A DNA stretch of 64,000 bases from the NCBI GenBank assembly GCA_052318935.1, contig JBQRKO010000013.1; one strand, 5' to 3'. This stretch comes from Niallia sp052318935. GTDB taxonomy: Bacteria > Bacillota > Bacilli > Bacillales > Cytobacillaceae. Positions 54,150 through 61,883 of the stretch are shown here, in pieces. The notes beneath the pieces are model-generated. The model searched no databases, was not told where the DNA came from, and saw only the letters and a program-made list of their open reading frames with translations. Position 1 is the stretch's first letter. The number at the start of each line of letters is the position of its first letter. The position numbers and the translations under genes are program-made.

Positions 54150-54962
54150 TTATTCTTCACATATTTGTTGATAGATTTCTGGCCTTCTTAATTCAAGATA
54201 TTGGCTGGCCTCTCTTGATAGGGCAACTTCGCTACTATCAATTTCTGCGTAAATAATGCTTTCTTTATCATCCCCTTTAACAATAACATCTCCATTTGGA
54301 CTAACAACGATAGATTCCCCTGCAAAATCCATATTTCCTTCCATTCCAACTCGATTGCACATAGTGATAAATAAATTATTTTGCATGGCAGCAATACGTA
54401 GTTCCCATTCAAATTTATCTAAAGGCTCCTCTTTCGTATTTGCGGTAGGAATAATAATGAGGTCTGCATTTTGTAAAGCACATATTCGATAGCTCTCAGG
54501 AAGATGTCTATCAAAACAAACGATGATTCCTATTCTGCCGATGATTGTGTCATAGACTAAAAAGCCTGTATCAGAAGGATCATAATATTCTTGTTCATGA
54601 AACTGATGGGCATCCGTGATATGGACCATTTTTGAGGAGCCCAAGATATGACCAGTATGATCAATCATAAGAGAAGTATCAAACTTTTTATTATTTTCTT
54701 TCAGGTATATATTAGGAACAGCCATAATATTAAACTTTCGGCATGTTTCTTGCATTTTTTTAATCTTTTCATCCTCAATGGAAAGTAAGAAGCCTGATGT
54801 ATCGACACCTCTATATTGTGGGAAAAAAGGACTAAGTTGCAATTCCGGAAAACAAATCAATTGTGCCCCGTTTTTAGCGGCCTCTTCTATTAACTGTAAT
54901 GACTTATTAAAGTTACTTTCAATACTTTCATTCATTTTCATTTGGGCTAAAGCAATTTTCAA
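54150..54962 (-). CDS. Carbon-nitrogen hydrolase (nitrilase/amidase family)
   Basis: 270 residues with the complete catalytic triad of the nitrilase superfamily: E in ICFPELQLS, K in SSKMVHI and C in IIVCFDRHLPES. ENNKKFDTSLMIDHTGHILG and GESIVVSPNGDVI fit the carbamoylputrescine amidase/omega-amidase branch. It cleaves a non-peptide C-N bond; the substrate is unknown. TTG 54962 is preferred, with GAGGTG six bases before it; the GTG at 54971 overlaps that site. Confidence 0.85.
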   Translation of the reverse strand: MKIALAQMKMNESIESNFNKSLQLIEEAAKNGAQLICFPELQLSPFFPQYRGVDTSGFLLSIEDEKIKKMQETCRKFNIMAVPNIYLKENNKKFDTSLMIDHTGHILGSSKMVHITDAHQFHEQEYYDPSDTGFLVYDTIIGRIGIIVCFDRHLPESYRICALQNADLIIIPTANTKEEPLDKFEWELRIAAMQNNLFITMCNRVGMEGNMDFAGESIVVSPNGDVIVKGDDKESIIYAEIDSSEVALSREASQYLELRRPEIYQQICEE

Positions 54963-55070
54963 TTTAAGCACCTCATTTATTTTTTAAGTTTTTTACAGGA
55001 CTTTAAAATGTAAGTTATGAAAGTAGGTATATGAAAAAAGCCCTTAATGATCCTTTTTGCAGATTTTTGT

Positions 55071-55220
55071 ATGGAAAAGGGGACGGAGCTACGCCAATTT
55101 TAATGGAACAATACGAATAATGTTGCTTCCATAGTTTGTTTTTAATCCTTATTAAGGATAGAGTTGCTCCGCTCGCGCCGCCTTTATTAGGTTAGAGTCT
55201 GCCTTTTCCTTGTTAGATGG
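55071..55220 (+). repeat. Dispersed repeat family C, copy 2
   Basis: 150 bp homologous to 5162-5293, with a short internal insertion (GAGTTGCTCCGCTCGCG). The shared ends are GGAAAAGGGGACGGAGC and GCCTTTTCCTTGTTAGA. Confidence 0.65.
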
Positions 55221-55565
55221 ATTGATAAACCGGATTCATATAAATCTCTTGCATATAAACAAATAAAAAAAGCCATTATCCATCATTTTATCATATTTGC
55301 CAAGAGTACCCCTTCTTCAAAAACAAATGTTTTAAGGAGGGGGTGAATTGTTTTTTTTTTTTTTTTTTAGAATATTAAGAATTTTTTCTTTTAAAAGTGT
55401 GAATACAAGACATTCGTACTTATCATTTGGTGAAATATACTTACAAACATATGTTTGAGTAGGTGGAAAATATGAAGGAGGAAAAAGAAAAACAATACAA
55501 AACACATCAAATTTGAATTAAAAAAGGACATTGTATGTATTCTTATTTTAAAAGTTCTTGTATGA
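55221..55565. other. Gap with ribosome-site-like run and long T tract
   Basis: AAGGAGGGGGTGAATTG at 55334 is followed by a run of about 18 T (55350-55369). No ORF starts there. The tract may be length-variable. The region probably lost the 5' part of the following gene. Confidence 0.4.
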
Positions 55566-56075
55566 ATGCAAATGTACAACACGACTAACTTTTATTACCG
55601 ACAAGTGTATACAAGTTTAACTCAAAATAAAGAACTGCAACCGCTTCAAAAAGAAGTGTTAAAGTTAATTGAAAAGAATATCGGTAAAATGAATGATGTT
55701 CAAAAGGAAGCTTTCGAAAAGAAGGCTGCTAAAGAAGAAACAAAGCCAAAAGAAATGGAAGAAACATTTCTTCCACAGCCCAGTCAAACGGAAGAAGAGG
55801 TTCTAGCTGTTAATTCAGGTGGTGATATCCATCTTCACTTAGCAGAATTAATAGCAAATAAACGCCTAATTAATTGGATGAATATCCTTAGTGAACAAAT
55901 TCTTTGGTTAGGTACAAAAGCAATTGCCATTCCTGGGAGGCTAGAGGAAGTTATTGCTGAGCATGCAAATATTATTAAAGCGTTTAAAAATAAAGATAAA
56001 GAAGGGGCCTACAAACATACGATCGAGCATCTAGAAAAAACGAGAAGTGCTATTTTAACCAATTTTAAAGATTGA
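55566..56075 (+). CDS. Chimeric protein with a partial FCD (GntR-type) domain
   Basis: 169 residues. Residues ~86-165 (IHLHLAELIANKRLINWMNIL ... EHANIIKAFKNKDKEGAYKHTIEHLEKT) match the second half of the FCD ligand domain found in FadR/GntR regulators, including the late metal-binding histidines. The N-terminal half is unrelated, charged and helical (LQKEVLKLIEKNIGKMNDVQKEAFEKKA), and no winged helix exists. There is no good ribosome site before the ATG. It is most likely a fusion or deletion product; expression is doubtful. Confidence 0.5.
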   Translation: MQMYNTTNFYYRQVYTSLTQNKELQPLQKEVLKLIEKNIGKMNDVQKEAFEKKAAKEETKPKEMEETFLPQPSQTEEEVLAVNSGGDIHLHLAELIANKRLINWMNILSEQILWLGTKAIAIPGRLEEVIAEHANIIKAFKNKDKEGAYKHTIEHLEKTRSAILTNFKD

Positions 56076-56179
56076 TTTTATTGATAATACTTTGTTAAAA
56101 AATCGAGCTAACAAACTTATATTTCTTATGATATTTTTAAATGAAACGAAGCATGAACTTTCGATAGAAGTATAATATA

Positions 56180-56216
56180 TTAAAGTCAGGTTTTCACTAT
56201 GTGGAGAGCCCGACTT
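56180..56216 (+). terminator. Possible terminator after the FCD chimera
   Basis: AAAGTCAGG pairs with CCCGACTTT (one mismatch) around a 19-nt loop. The following run is only TATTAAAG, so it is weak. Confidence 0.35.
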
Positions 56217-56292
56217 TATTAAAGGGCCCCTCCGTTTTATAGTGCACTGTCATCCCCTAAATTTTATGCAGAATAGAAATCCAAATGGAATT

Positions 56293-56301
56293 TGGTATAA
56301 T
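56293..56301 (+). promoter_or_regulatory. Extended -10 promoter of mntA-hepT
   Basis: TGGTATAAT fits the extended -10 form (TGn-TATAAT) 30 bases before the mntA start. No good -35 box is visible. Confidence 0.5.
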
Positions 56302-56330
56302 ATTCATATAAATGAATAAGGAGTGATCTG

Positions 56331-56738
56331 ATGCAAAATGACATAGTTCAACTGATCACTGAATTTTTAACCCGAAAAATAAATCCTTCTTTTATTATTG
56401 TTTTTGGATCGTTTGCAAAGAACACAACACATAATGGCAGTGATATTGATATAGGTTTTTATACGAAATCCAAAGTAGTCACTAAATACGAGATTTTTAT
56501 GATAGCTCAGGAATTAGCAGCATTATTGAAAAGAGAAGTAGACTTAGTGAATATTGCAGAAGCTTCTACCGTTTTTCAGGCGCAAATATATACGACAGGT
56601 AAAGTCATATTTTCGAGTGATGAAATGTTACGGATGACAGAACAAATGAAGGCTTTAAGCATGTATGCAAAATTAAATGAGGAAAGAAAAGATATACTTA
56701 ATAAAGTAGATGAAAGCGGGACTATCTATGAAAAATGA
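56331..56738 (+). CDS. mntA: MntA-type minimal nucleotidyltransferase antitoxin
   Basis: 135 residues. GSFAKNTTHNGSDIDIGF is the GSx10DxD motif of the polymerase-beta nucleotidyltransferase fold, and VDLVN gives the third acidic residue. Paired with a HEPN-domain gene it forms the HepT-MntA (type VII) toxin-antitoxin system, in which MntA adds AMP units to a tyrosine of HepT and so blocks its RNase activity. AAGGAGTGATCTG provides a strong start. It overlaps hepT. Confidence 0.88.
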   Translation: MQNDIVQLITEFLTRKINPSFIIVFGSFAKNTTHNGSDIDIGFYTKSKVVTKYEIFMIAQELAALLKREVDLVNIAEASTVFQAQIYTTGKVIFSSDEMLRMTEQMKALSMYAKLNEERKDILNKVDESGTIYEK

Positions 56739-57132
56739 TGTGATTTTAAATAAAATAAGTGTGATAGAACGCTGTAAAAATCGTATTATGGACGTATATG
56801 AACAGAATCCGCAAAACTTGATGGATTATACGAAGCAAGATTCCATTGTTTTAAATATACAACGTGCTTGTGAAGCGTGTATTGATCTAGCGATGCATAT
56901 TGTTGCGGAAGAACGCCTCGGCCTGCCTCAAACTAGTCGAGATGCATTTGATATGCTGGAGTCTCAATCTATTATTACAAATGAAATAGCAAACAAAATG
57001 AAAGCAATGGTTGGATTCCGAAATATTGCTGTGCATGACTATCAGACAATTCATCTTGAAATATTGCAGCAAATCCTAGAGAAACATCTCGACGATTTTA
57101 CGATCTATACGAAACAAATTCTTCAATATTAA
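56728..57132 (+). CDS. hepT: HepT-type HEPN-domain RNase toxin (DUF86)
   Basis: 134 residues, all-helical HEPN domain. FRNIAVHDY carries the Rx4HxY motif: R and H form the RNase site, and Y is the residue modified by the partner. DLAMHIVAEERLGLPQTSRDAFDML is typical of DUF86. The start at 56728 overlaps the mntA end by 11 bases, and an ATG at 56710 is an alternative; overlap implies coupled translation. A 19-bp hairpin terminator follows. Confidence 0.88.
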   Translation: MKNDVILNKISVIERCKNRIMDVYEQNPQNLMDYTKQDSIVLNIQRACEACIDLAMHIVAEERLGLPQTSRDAFDMLESQSIITNEIANKMKAMVGFRNIAVHDYQTIHLEILQQILEKHLDDFTIYTKQILQY

Positions 57133-57176
57133 CAAAGTAGAAAAAATCTCATAACATGTTGCAGGATAGTTAAAAC

Positions 57177-57220
57177 ACTGCAGCCCAATTGTTAGACACT
57201 GCTAACAATTGGGCTGCAGT
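57177..57220. terminator. Very strong hairpin terminator
   Basis: A perfect 19-bp stem (ACTGCAGCCCAATTGTTAG / CTAACAATTGGGCTGCAGT) with loop ACACTG lies 44 bp after hepT. The T-run is weak (TTCG), so termination or a role as RNA-end protector are both possible. Confidence 0.7.
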
Positions 57221-57236
57221 TCGAAAAATAATCAAA

Positions 57237-57546
57237 TCTAGTATAAATTCAGACATTCTAGATTTAACCTTTTTAAACTTTTATCAATCACATCTCCATT
57301 AACAATTCCGAATTTAGAAGCAATCATTGCTTTTGTTGTTCGCTTATAAAAAGTTAATGCCTTGCTTATTAACCTTTCATTATGTCCATTTCCGTACATA
57401 TCTGCCGTATCCAAAAAATTTATTCTATAGTCAAGTGCATAAGTGAATAGTATAGATGGCTTCTTTTTCATCTGCTGTTCCGTATGATTGACTCCTTCCC
57501 ATGCAGCCTAATCCAATCTCAGAAACCTCCAAATTCGAACTTAAAA
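57237..57546 (-). pseudogene. N-terminal fragment of an aldo-keto reductase gene
   Basis: Two frames together read SNLEVSEIGLGCMGRSQSYGTADEKEAI and INFLDTADMYGNGHNERLISKAL ... IASKFGIVNG, the first third of an AKR (catalytic D and Y present). A frame change near 57470 and a stop after LECLNLY leave about 100 of ~310 residues. The hairpin at 57177 marks the truncation end. Confidence 0.7.
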
Positions 57547-57560
57547 ATCTTGTTTTTATT

Positions 57561-58346
57561 TTATAGCCCGTCTTTGTCTATTCGTTTTGTCATAATATTG
57601 GAAACCAAGTTAGCCATCTGATTTCTAGGCAATAATTTTGGCAAAAGAACTGATGAAAAGATGTTCTGCTTCCCGTCAATCACACTGATTTTTTGCTTTT
57701 TAAGTCCTTTGAATGTTGTTTGAACGACATCTGAGGGTGTTCGTTTAATTCCAAAGGAAACTCCGCCATTACTGAAAAAGTTAGTATCTGTTGCTCCTGG
57801 GCAAACAGCAATAATGTCAAATCCATGTTGACGATATTCTTTGTTTAATGCTTCTGTAAAAGACAGAACAAAAGCCTTGGTAGCAGCATAGATGGACATA
57901 TAGGGGATAGGGTGGAATGCAGCTGTTGAAGCAATATTAATAATCGTGCCTCCTTTTTTATTTTTTAATCTCTCTTTTATAAAAAGGTAGCATAAATCCA
58001 TTACCGTAACCGAATTAAGCATTATTTGTTCGTGTTGATGCTGAAAATCGATATTTGTTAATCTTCCATTTGTCGCATAGCCTGCATTATTGACTACTAT
58101 ATCAATTTCGATTTGTTCTTGTTCAAGATAGTTGAAAATGTGATTAGCAGAATATTCTTTGGATAAATCTAGGGCAATAATATGAACTTGAATGTTATAT
58201 TGTTCTATTAACAAGTTAGACAATTTTAAAAGTTTTTCTTCCGATCTGGCCACTAGCACGAGATTAAAGCCTTTGCTGGCATATTGTTTTGCAAACTCTT
58301 CTCCAATTCCAGAAGAAGCACCTGTTACCAATACATATTTCTTCAT
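57561..58346 (-). CDS. Short-chain dehydrogenase/reductase (SDR)
   Basis: 261 residues, classical SDR. It has the cofactor motif VTGASSGIGEEFAK, NNAGYATNG, the catalytic S in IINIASTAAFHP and YAATKAF (YxxxK), and VCPGATDTNFF. The preference for NADP is inferred from an R after the second strand (VLVARSEEKL). The start at 58346 has GGAGGAGAGAAA upstream; the longer frame runs into the operator region. It is divergent from a MarR-type gene with two palindromic operators between, so it is very likely that regulator's target. The substrate is unknown. Confidence 0.9.
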   Translation of the reverse strand: MKKYVLVTGASSGIGEEFAKQYASKGFNLVLVARSEEKLLKLSNLLIEQYNIQVHIIALDLSKEYSANHIFNYLEQEQIEIDIVVNNAGYATNGRLTNIDFQHQHEQIMLNSVTVMDLCYLFIKERLKNKKGGTIINIASTAAFHPIPYMSIYAATKAFVLSFTEALNKEYRQHGFDIIAVCPGATDTNFFSNGGVSFGIKRTPSDVVQTTFKGLKKQKISVIDGKQNIFSSVLLPKLLPRNQMANLVSNIMTKRIDKDGL

Positions 58347-58378
58347 TTTCTCTCCTCCAATATTACATGTTGTAACAT

Positions 58379-58430
58379 ATATGTTTAGACATATAATAGG
58401 TGAATGAAAGATATATGTCAAGGCATATAT
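58379..58430. promoter_or_regulatory. Two MarR-type palindromes between SDR and MarR genes
   Basis: ATATGT-TTAG-ACATAT (58379-58394) and ATATATG-TCAAGG-CATATAT (58411-58430) are inverted repeats sharing the ATATGT half-site, spaced about three helical turns centre to centre. Confidence 0.7.
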
Positions 58431-58460
58431 TATGTTATACTTCTCCTATAAGGAGTGATT

Positions 58461-58925
58461 TTGTTGGAGGCAGTAGATAAATTACGTTACTTAATTCAAT
58501 GTGTTCAGAGGGAAGGGAACCAACGATTTTCTAATCTTTTAATAAAAAATGGACTCGATCTTACACCGAGTCAGAGTGAGGTTATTACGGTTTTAGCCAA
58601 ATTTGGCCCAATGTCCATTGCTGGGTTAGGAGATTTATTATTATGTAACTCTCAGCATCCAAGTCGTCTTGTACAGCGATTGATAGATAAGAATTTCATA
58701 AAGAAAGAAGCAGCTCAACATGATAATAGAAAAACGATTATTTCCTTAACACAAGCTGGAGAAGAATTGACGAGGCAAATACGGGAAGTAGAAAATATAT
58801 TTAACAATGAAATCGTGGAGAAAATGAATGCCATAGAAAATTTTACTGTTGAAGATCTCAACTTTTTGCTTTCAGAGCAAATTAAAGAAACGCTTAGTGA
58901 AGAGAAGATATCTAGAAGATTTTAG
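58461..58925 (+). CDS. MarR-family transcriptional regulator
   Basis: 154 residues. The winged helix has LTPSQSEVITVLAKFGPMSIAGLGDLL, the recognition helix CNSQHPSRLVQRLIDKNF and the wing KKEAAQHDNRKTIISLT. TTG 58461 is preferred, with AAGGAG six bases upstream; the GTG at 58455 touches that site. Divergent from the SDR gene, it probably represses both from the two palindromes. Confidence 0.88.
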   Translation: MLEAVDKLRYLIQCVQREGNQRFSNLLIKNGLDLTPSQSEVITVLAKFGPMSIAGLGDLLLCNSQHPSRLVQRLIDKNFIKKEAAQHDNRKTIISLTQAGEELTRQIREVENIFNNEIVEKMNAIENFTVEDLNFLLSEQIKETLSEEKISRRF

Positions 58926-59036
58926 AATAATAAGTCCTTAGAATCTAAGAACTAAAGGTTTGTTTTACCTTCATCAAGATGGATAATGTTTTTTAGTTCC
59001 GGGAATCTCTGAAGGTACTGGAGTTGATAATCAAGG

Positions 59037-59083
59037 AAAAGCGGATGTTTGTCTTGTAGGGAATACAAACATCCGCTTTTTTC
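59037..59083. terminator. Bidirectional terminator marR / hxlAB
   Basis: A 12-bp perfect stem, GCGGATGTTTGT with ACAAACATCCGC, with A-run before and T-run after, between convergent genes. Confidence 0.85.
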
Positions 59084-59085
59084 TA

Positions 59086-59643
59086 CTATTCTAAATTTGC
59101 ATGTTTTCCATACATCGTATTAGAATCAAGCCCTTTTTTCTCCATGAATTTTAAAATAACACTGTCTAAAAAGAGCAATAAAAGTTGTTCAAATAGTGAG
59201 CCCATTGGTTGGATTGTTTGGAAGCTGCTGTCCGTTTTATCTTTTGGTGATCCTGGAAGTTTTACAGAATGATCTGCAAGGATTCCGATTGTGGATTCAG
59301 GAAAAATAGTAACAGCAATTACTTCTCCACCAATATTTTTGGCTTTCTCTGCTATGGAAACAAGTCCTTTAGTTTCTCCGGATCCAGTTCCTATAATTAA
59401 AAGATCTTCTTTTTCGAAGTTAGCGGTCACTGTTTCTCCTACAACATAAGCATCAATGCCCATGTGCATCATACGCATTGCAAATGATTTGAGCATTAAT
59501 CCGGATCTTCCAGCTCCCGCTACCAACACTTTTTTAGCAGTCATGATGCTGTTCACCAGCTTTTCAGCATCATGATCAGAAATAAGAGTTGCACCGTGAT
59601 TCAGCTCTTTAAGCACTTCTTGCAAAAAGTCTGTTGTTTTCAT
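59086..59643 (-). CDS. hxlB: 6-phospho-3-hexuloisomerase HxlB
   Basis: 185 residues, one SIS sugar-isomerase domain. KVLVAGAGRSGLMLKSFAMRMMHMG, IGTGSGETKGLVSIAEKAK and TIFPESTIGILADHSVKLPG are the family blocks. It converts 3-hexulose 6-phosphate to fructose 6-phosphate, the second step of formaldehyde fixation in the ribulose monophosphate pathway. It lies six bases after hxlA, and both are transcribed away from hxlR. Confidence 0.95.
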   Translation of the reverse strand: MKTTDFLQEVLKELNHGATLISDHDAEKLVNSIMTAKKVLVAGAGRSGLMLKSFAMRMMHMGIDAYVVGETVTANFEKEDLLIIGTGSGETKGLVSIAEKAKNIGGEVIAVTIFPESTIGILADHSVKLPGSPKDKTDSSFQTIQPMGSLFEQLLLLFLDSVILKFMEKKGLDSNTMYGKHANLE

Positions 59644-59649
59644 AAAAAA

Positions 59650-60282
59650 TTATCCTTGTGCAATTAGTTCTTTAAATTGAGATGCTGTTTCTTTTATGTT
59701 TTCTTGACCTGTAATTCCTCCACCAACAATAATTAAATCAGGCTGAGCTGCAATAACTTCTGATAATGTGTCTAATTTAATGCCGCCTGCAACAGCTGTT
59801 TTGGCTTGTTTTACAACACTTTTAATTGCTTTTAAATCGTCAAAAGAGTTTTTGCCTACAGCTTGAAGATCATAGCCAGTATGCACACAAATATAATCTA
59901 CTCCTAATTCGTCCAACTCTTGTGCACGTGTTTTAATATCTTTAACAGCAATCATATCGACTAGGATTTCTTTTCCTTGTTTTTTTGCTTCTGCAACAGC
60001 ACCTTTAATGGATTCGTCTTCTGCAACAGCAAGAATGGTAACAATATCAGCTCCAAATGAACTAGCTTGGCTTACTTCATATCCAGCAGCATCCATAATC
60101 TTTAAATCCGCTAATACTTTTGTATTAGGAAATGCTTCTTTTACTTCTTTCACAGCACGAAGTCCTTCGTTTATTACTACTGGTGTACCAATTTCTACAA
60201 TATCAACATACTCTTGAACTTGGGATACAACCTCGATTGCTTGTGGAATATTTACTAAATCTAATGCTAATTGTAATTTCAT
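59650..60282 (-). CDS. hxlA: 3-hexulose-6-phosphate synthase HxlA
   Basis: 210 residues, exactly the length of the B. subtilis enzyme. It is a TIM barrel of the orotidine-5'-phosphate decarboxylase suprafamily: LQLALDLVNIPQAIEV, VLADLKIMDAAGYE (D-x-K-x-x-D), VHTGYDLQAVGK and AVAGGIKLDTL. It adds formaldehyde to ribulose 5-phosphate and so detoxifies formaldehyde. The start at 60282 has AAGGAGTGTACTGCA upstream; the longer frame is not supported. Confidence 0.95.
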   Translation of the reverse strand: MKLQLALDLVNIPQAIEVVSQVQEYVDIVEIGTPVVINEGLRAVKEVKEAFPNTKVLADLKIMDAAGYEVSQASSFGADIVTILAVAEDESIKGAVAEAKKQGKEILVDMIAVKDIKTRAQELDELGVDYICVHTGYDLQAVGKNSFDDLKAIKSVVKQAKTAVAGGIKLDTLSEVIAAQPDLIIVGGGITGQENIKETASQFKELIAQG

Positions 60283-60462
60283 TGCAGTACACTCCTTATT
60301 ATTTTTTGTGTTTAGCTTGTAATAGAAGCTAACATTTAGTGACATATTTTCTGTACAAGATTGATTATACGGCTTATAATTTTTTTAAGTAAGTACGCAC
60401 TTTTATTTTAGATAGTGTTTTAAAGTATACTATGTGAGAATAAAGGAACGGGAGGTTTTCTA

Positions 60463-60825
60463 ATGGGACGTATGGAGAATAAAGAATTTAACTGTGAAAA
60501 AGAACTTACCTTAAGCATTATCGGAGGAAAGTGGAAGATGTTGATTCTTTGGTATTTGGGTAAAGAAGGAACCAAAAGGTTTGGAGAATTAAAAGCACTA
60601 ATTCCAGAAATTACACAGAGGATGCTTGTCAATCAATTACGGGAGCTTGAAGAAGATCTTATCGTTCAAAGAGTCGTATATCCGGTTGTACCTCCAAAAG
60701 TAGAGTATTCTCTTACGAAAGAAGGAGAAAGTTTAATGCCAATTTTGGATAGCATGTACAATTGGGGGAAAAATTATATGGAAACGGTGCTTGATGCACC
60801 GCCATCCATTAAAGAAATACGATAG
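60463..60825 (+). CDS. hxlR: HxlR-type transcriptional activator
   Basis: 120 residues, winged-helix HxlR family. The N-terminal cysteine in FNCEKELTLSIIGGKWKMLIL senses formaldehyde by crosslinking to the nearby lysine in known HxlR. PEITQRMLVNQLRELEEDLIVQR is the DNA-binding region. It is divergent from hxlAB, its known target. GGGAGGTTTTCTA precedes the ATG. Confidence 0.93.
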   Translation: MGRMENKEFNCEKELTLSIIGGKWKMLILWYLGKEGTKRFGELKALIPEITQRMLVNQLRELEEDLIVQRVVYPVVPPKVEYSLTKEGESLMPILDSMYNWGKNYMETVLDAPPSIKEIR

Positions 60826-60874
60826 CATGAATTTTTGGTGAAATGAAAGAATCTAATAATTTTCTGTAAGCATA

Positions 60875-60933
60875 AAGAAGAGAGGCTTTCCCAAAAGGTT
60901 TTAAAACGACTTTTGAGACAGCCTCTCTTCTTT
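60875..60933. terminator. Terminator after hxlR
   Basis: AAGAAGAGAGGCT pairs with AGCCTCTCTTCTT across 32 nt that can form inner pairs (CAAAAG / CTTTTG). A T-rich tail follows. Confidence 0.8.
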
Positions 60934-61038
60934 ATTCTTTTGTATAAATGGAAATACAGCATAACAATTTTTAATACTAAAATTATGTTTTAATGTAAAA
61001 ATATATCATTTCAAAACAAGCTGGATTTAGATAACACT

Positions 61039-61404
61039 TTATATTTTTTCAACGTTATATACAGATCGTTCACTTTGCACATTCCCGGTATTTAACAATT
61101 CATATGGCTCAATTAGGGCAACATAAGCTTCTTCTTCAACTACCGGCATATGTTCTACTCCTTTTGGGATAACAACCAATTCGCCCTCATTCAAATGTAT
61201 ATCATCCTGATCTTTTAATTTTATTTTCATTTGTCCTTTAATAACTAAAAATAATTCATCAGATTCGTCGTGGTGATGCCATATGAAATCACCTTTTAAT
61301 TTTACTATTTTCAATGCTGAATCATTTACATTTGCAATACTCTTAGGCTGATAATACTCTTGAATCAGATCAAATTTGGACATAAGGTTTACCTTTTCAA
61401 TCAC
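61039..61404 (-). CDS. Single-domain cupin protein
   Basis: 121 residues. The cupin metal site is complete: FIWHHHDESDELFLVIKG (H, H, E) and VIPKGVEHMPV (H). The GTG start at 61404 lies six bases after GGAGGG; a later ATG (MSKFDLIQEYY) is possible. Such small cupins bind a metal and may act on sugars or small organic compounds; the substrate is unknown. It is a single gene upstream of IscB copy 2. Confidence 0.85.
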   Translation of the reverse strand: MIEKVNLMSKFDLIQEYYQPKSIANVNDSALKIVKLKGDFIWHHHDESDELFLVIKGQMKIKLKDQDDIHLNEGELVVIPKGVEHMPVVEEEAYVALIEPYELLNTGNVQSERSVYNVEKI

Positions 61405-61558
61405 TGTTATCCCTCCAAAACTATTAGTCATTTAAAGTATAACATAACAAATACTGTGAATGTTAACACCATCCAGAAGAGGGAATAAAATGAAACAAAT
61501 GTTTTCTAGTTAAGCCCAAGTCCTTGCTATAAAAGGGATTAATTTATAAAATCATATT

Positions 61559-61883
61559 AAAGTTATGAAAGTATGGAGCTATCAACAGCTGTTATTAAAC
61601 CATAACAAATCGTAACATTTGGTTTGGTTATGGAGGGTTGATTGCTCTCCAGCTTAAGTGAGTGTAGTCTCTCGAAAGAAAGATAGCACGATGAACTACG
61701 TTGAAGGGGTTCGGTAAAAACACACCTGACGGAATGTATCCGATGAGATGTTCTTTCAGTCTCCTGATCTGTGAGTGTTGAGGAAGAAAGCTAACCTAGG
61801 TTATGGAAGCGAAACACCAAAAACACATGTCCGCCCTTTGACTTTAGCAAGAAGGAAAATACCCTTTTGGAGGTTGGTCAGAG
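61559..61883 (+). ncRNA. Candidate omega RNA of IscB copy 2, with 5' guide
   Basis: About 309 nt before iscB that are nearly identical to 30871-31180 reversed. The conserved scaffold includes AGTCTCTCGAAAGAAAG, GGTTCGGTAAAAACACACC and CCTGATCTGTGAGTG. The sequence just outside (61559-61574, AAAGTTATGAAAGTAT) differs from copy 1 and would act as guide. It is assigned by position and conservation. Confidence 0.65.

Noticed and set aside
54188..54412. 74-codon minus-strand ORF inside the nitrilase gene
   Set aside because: An out-of-frame shadow of the nitrilase coding sequence.
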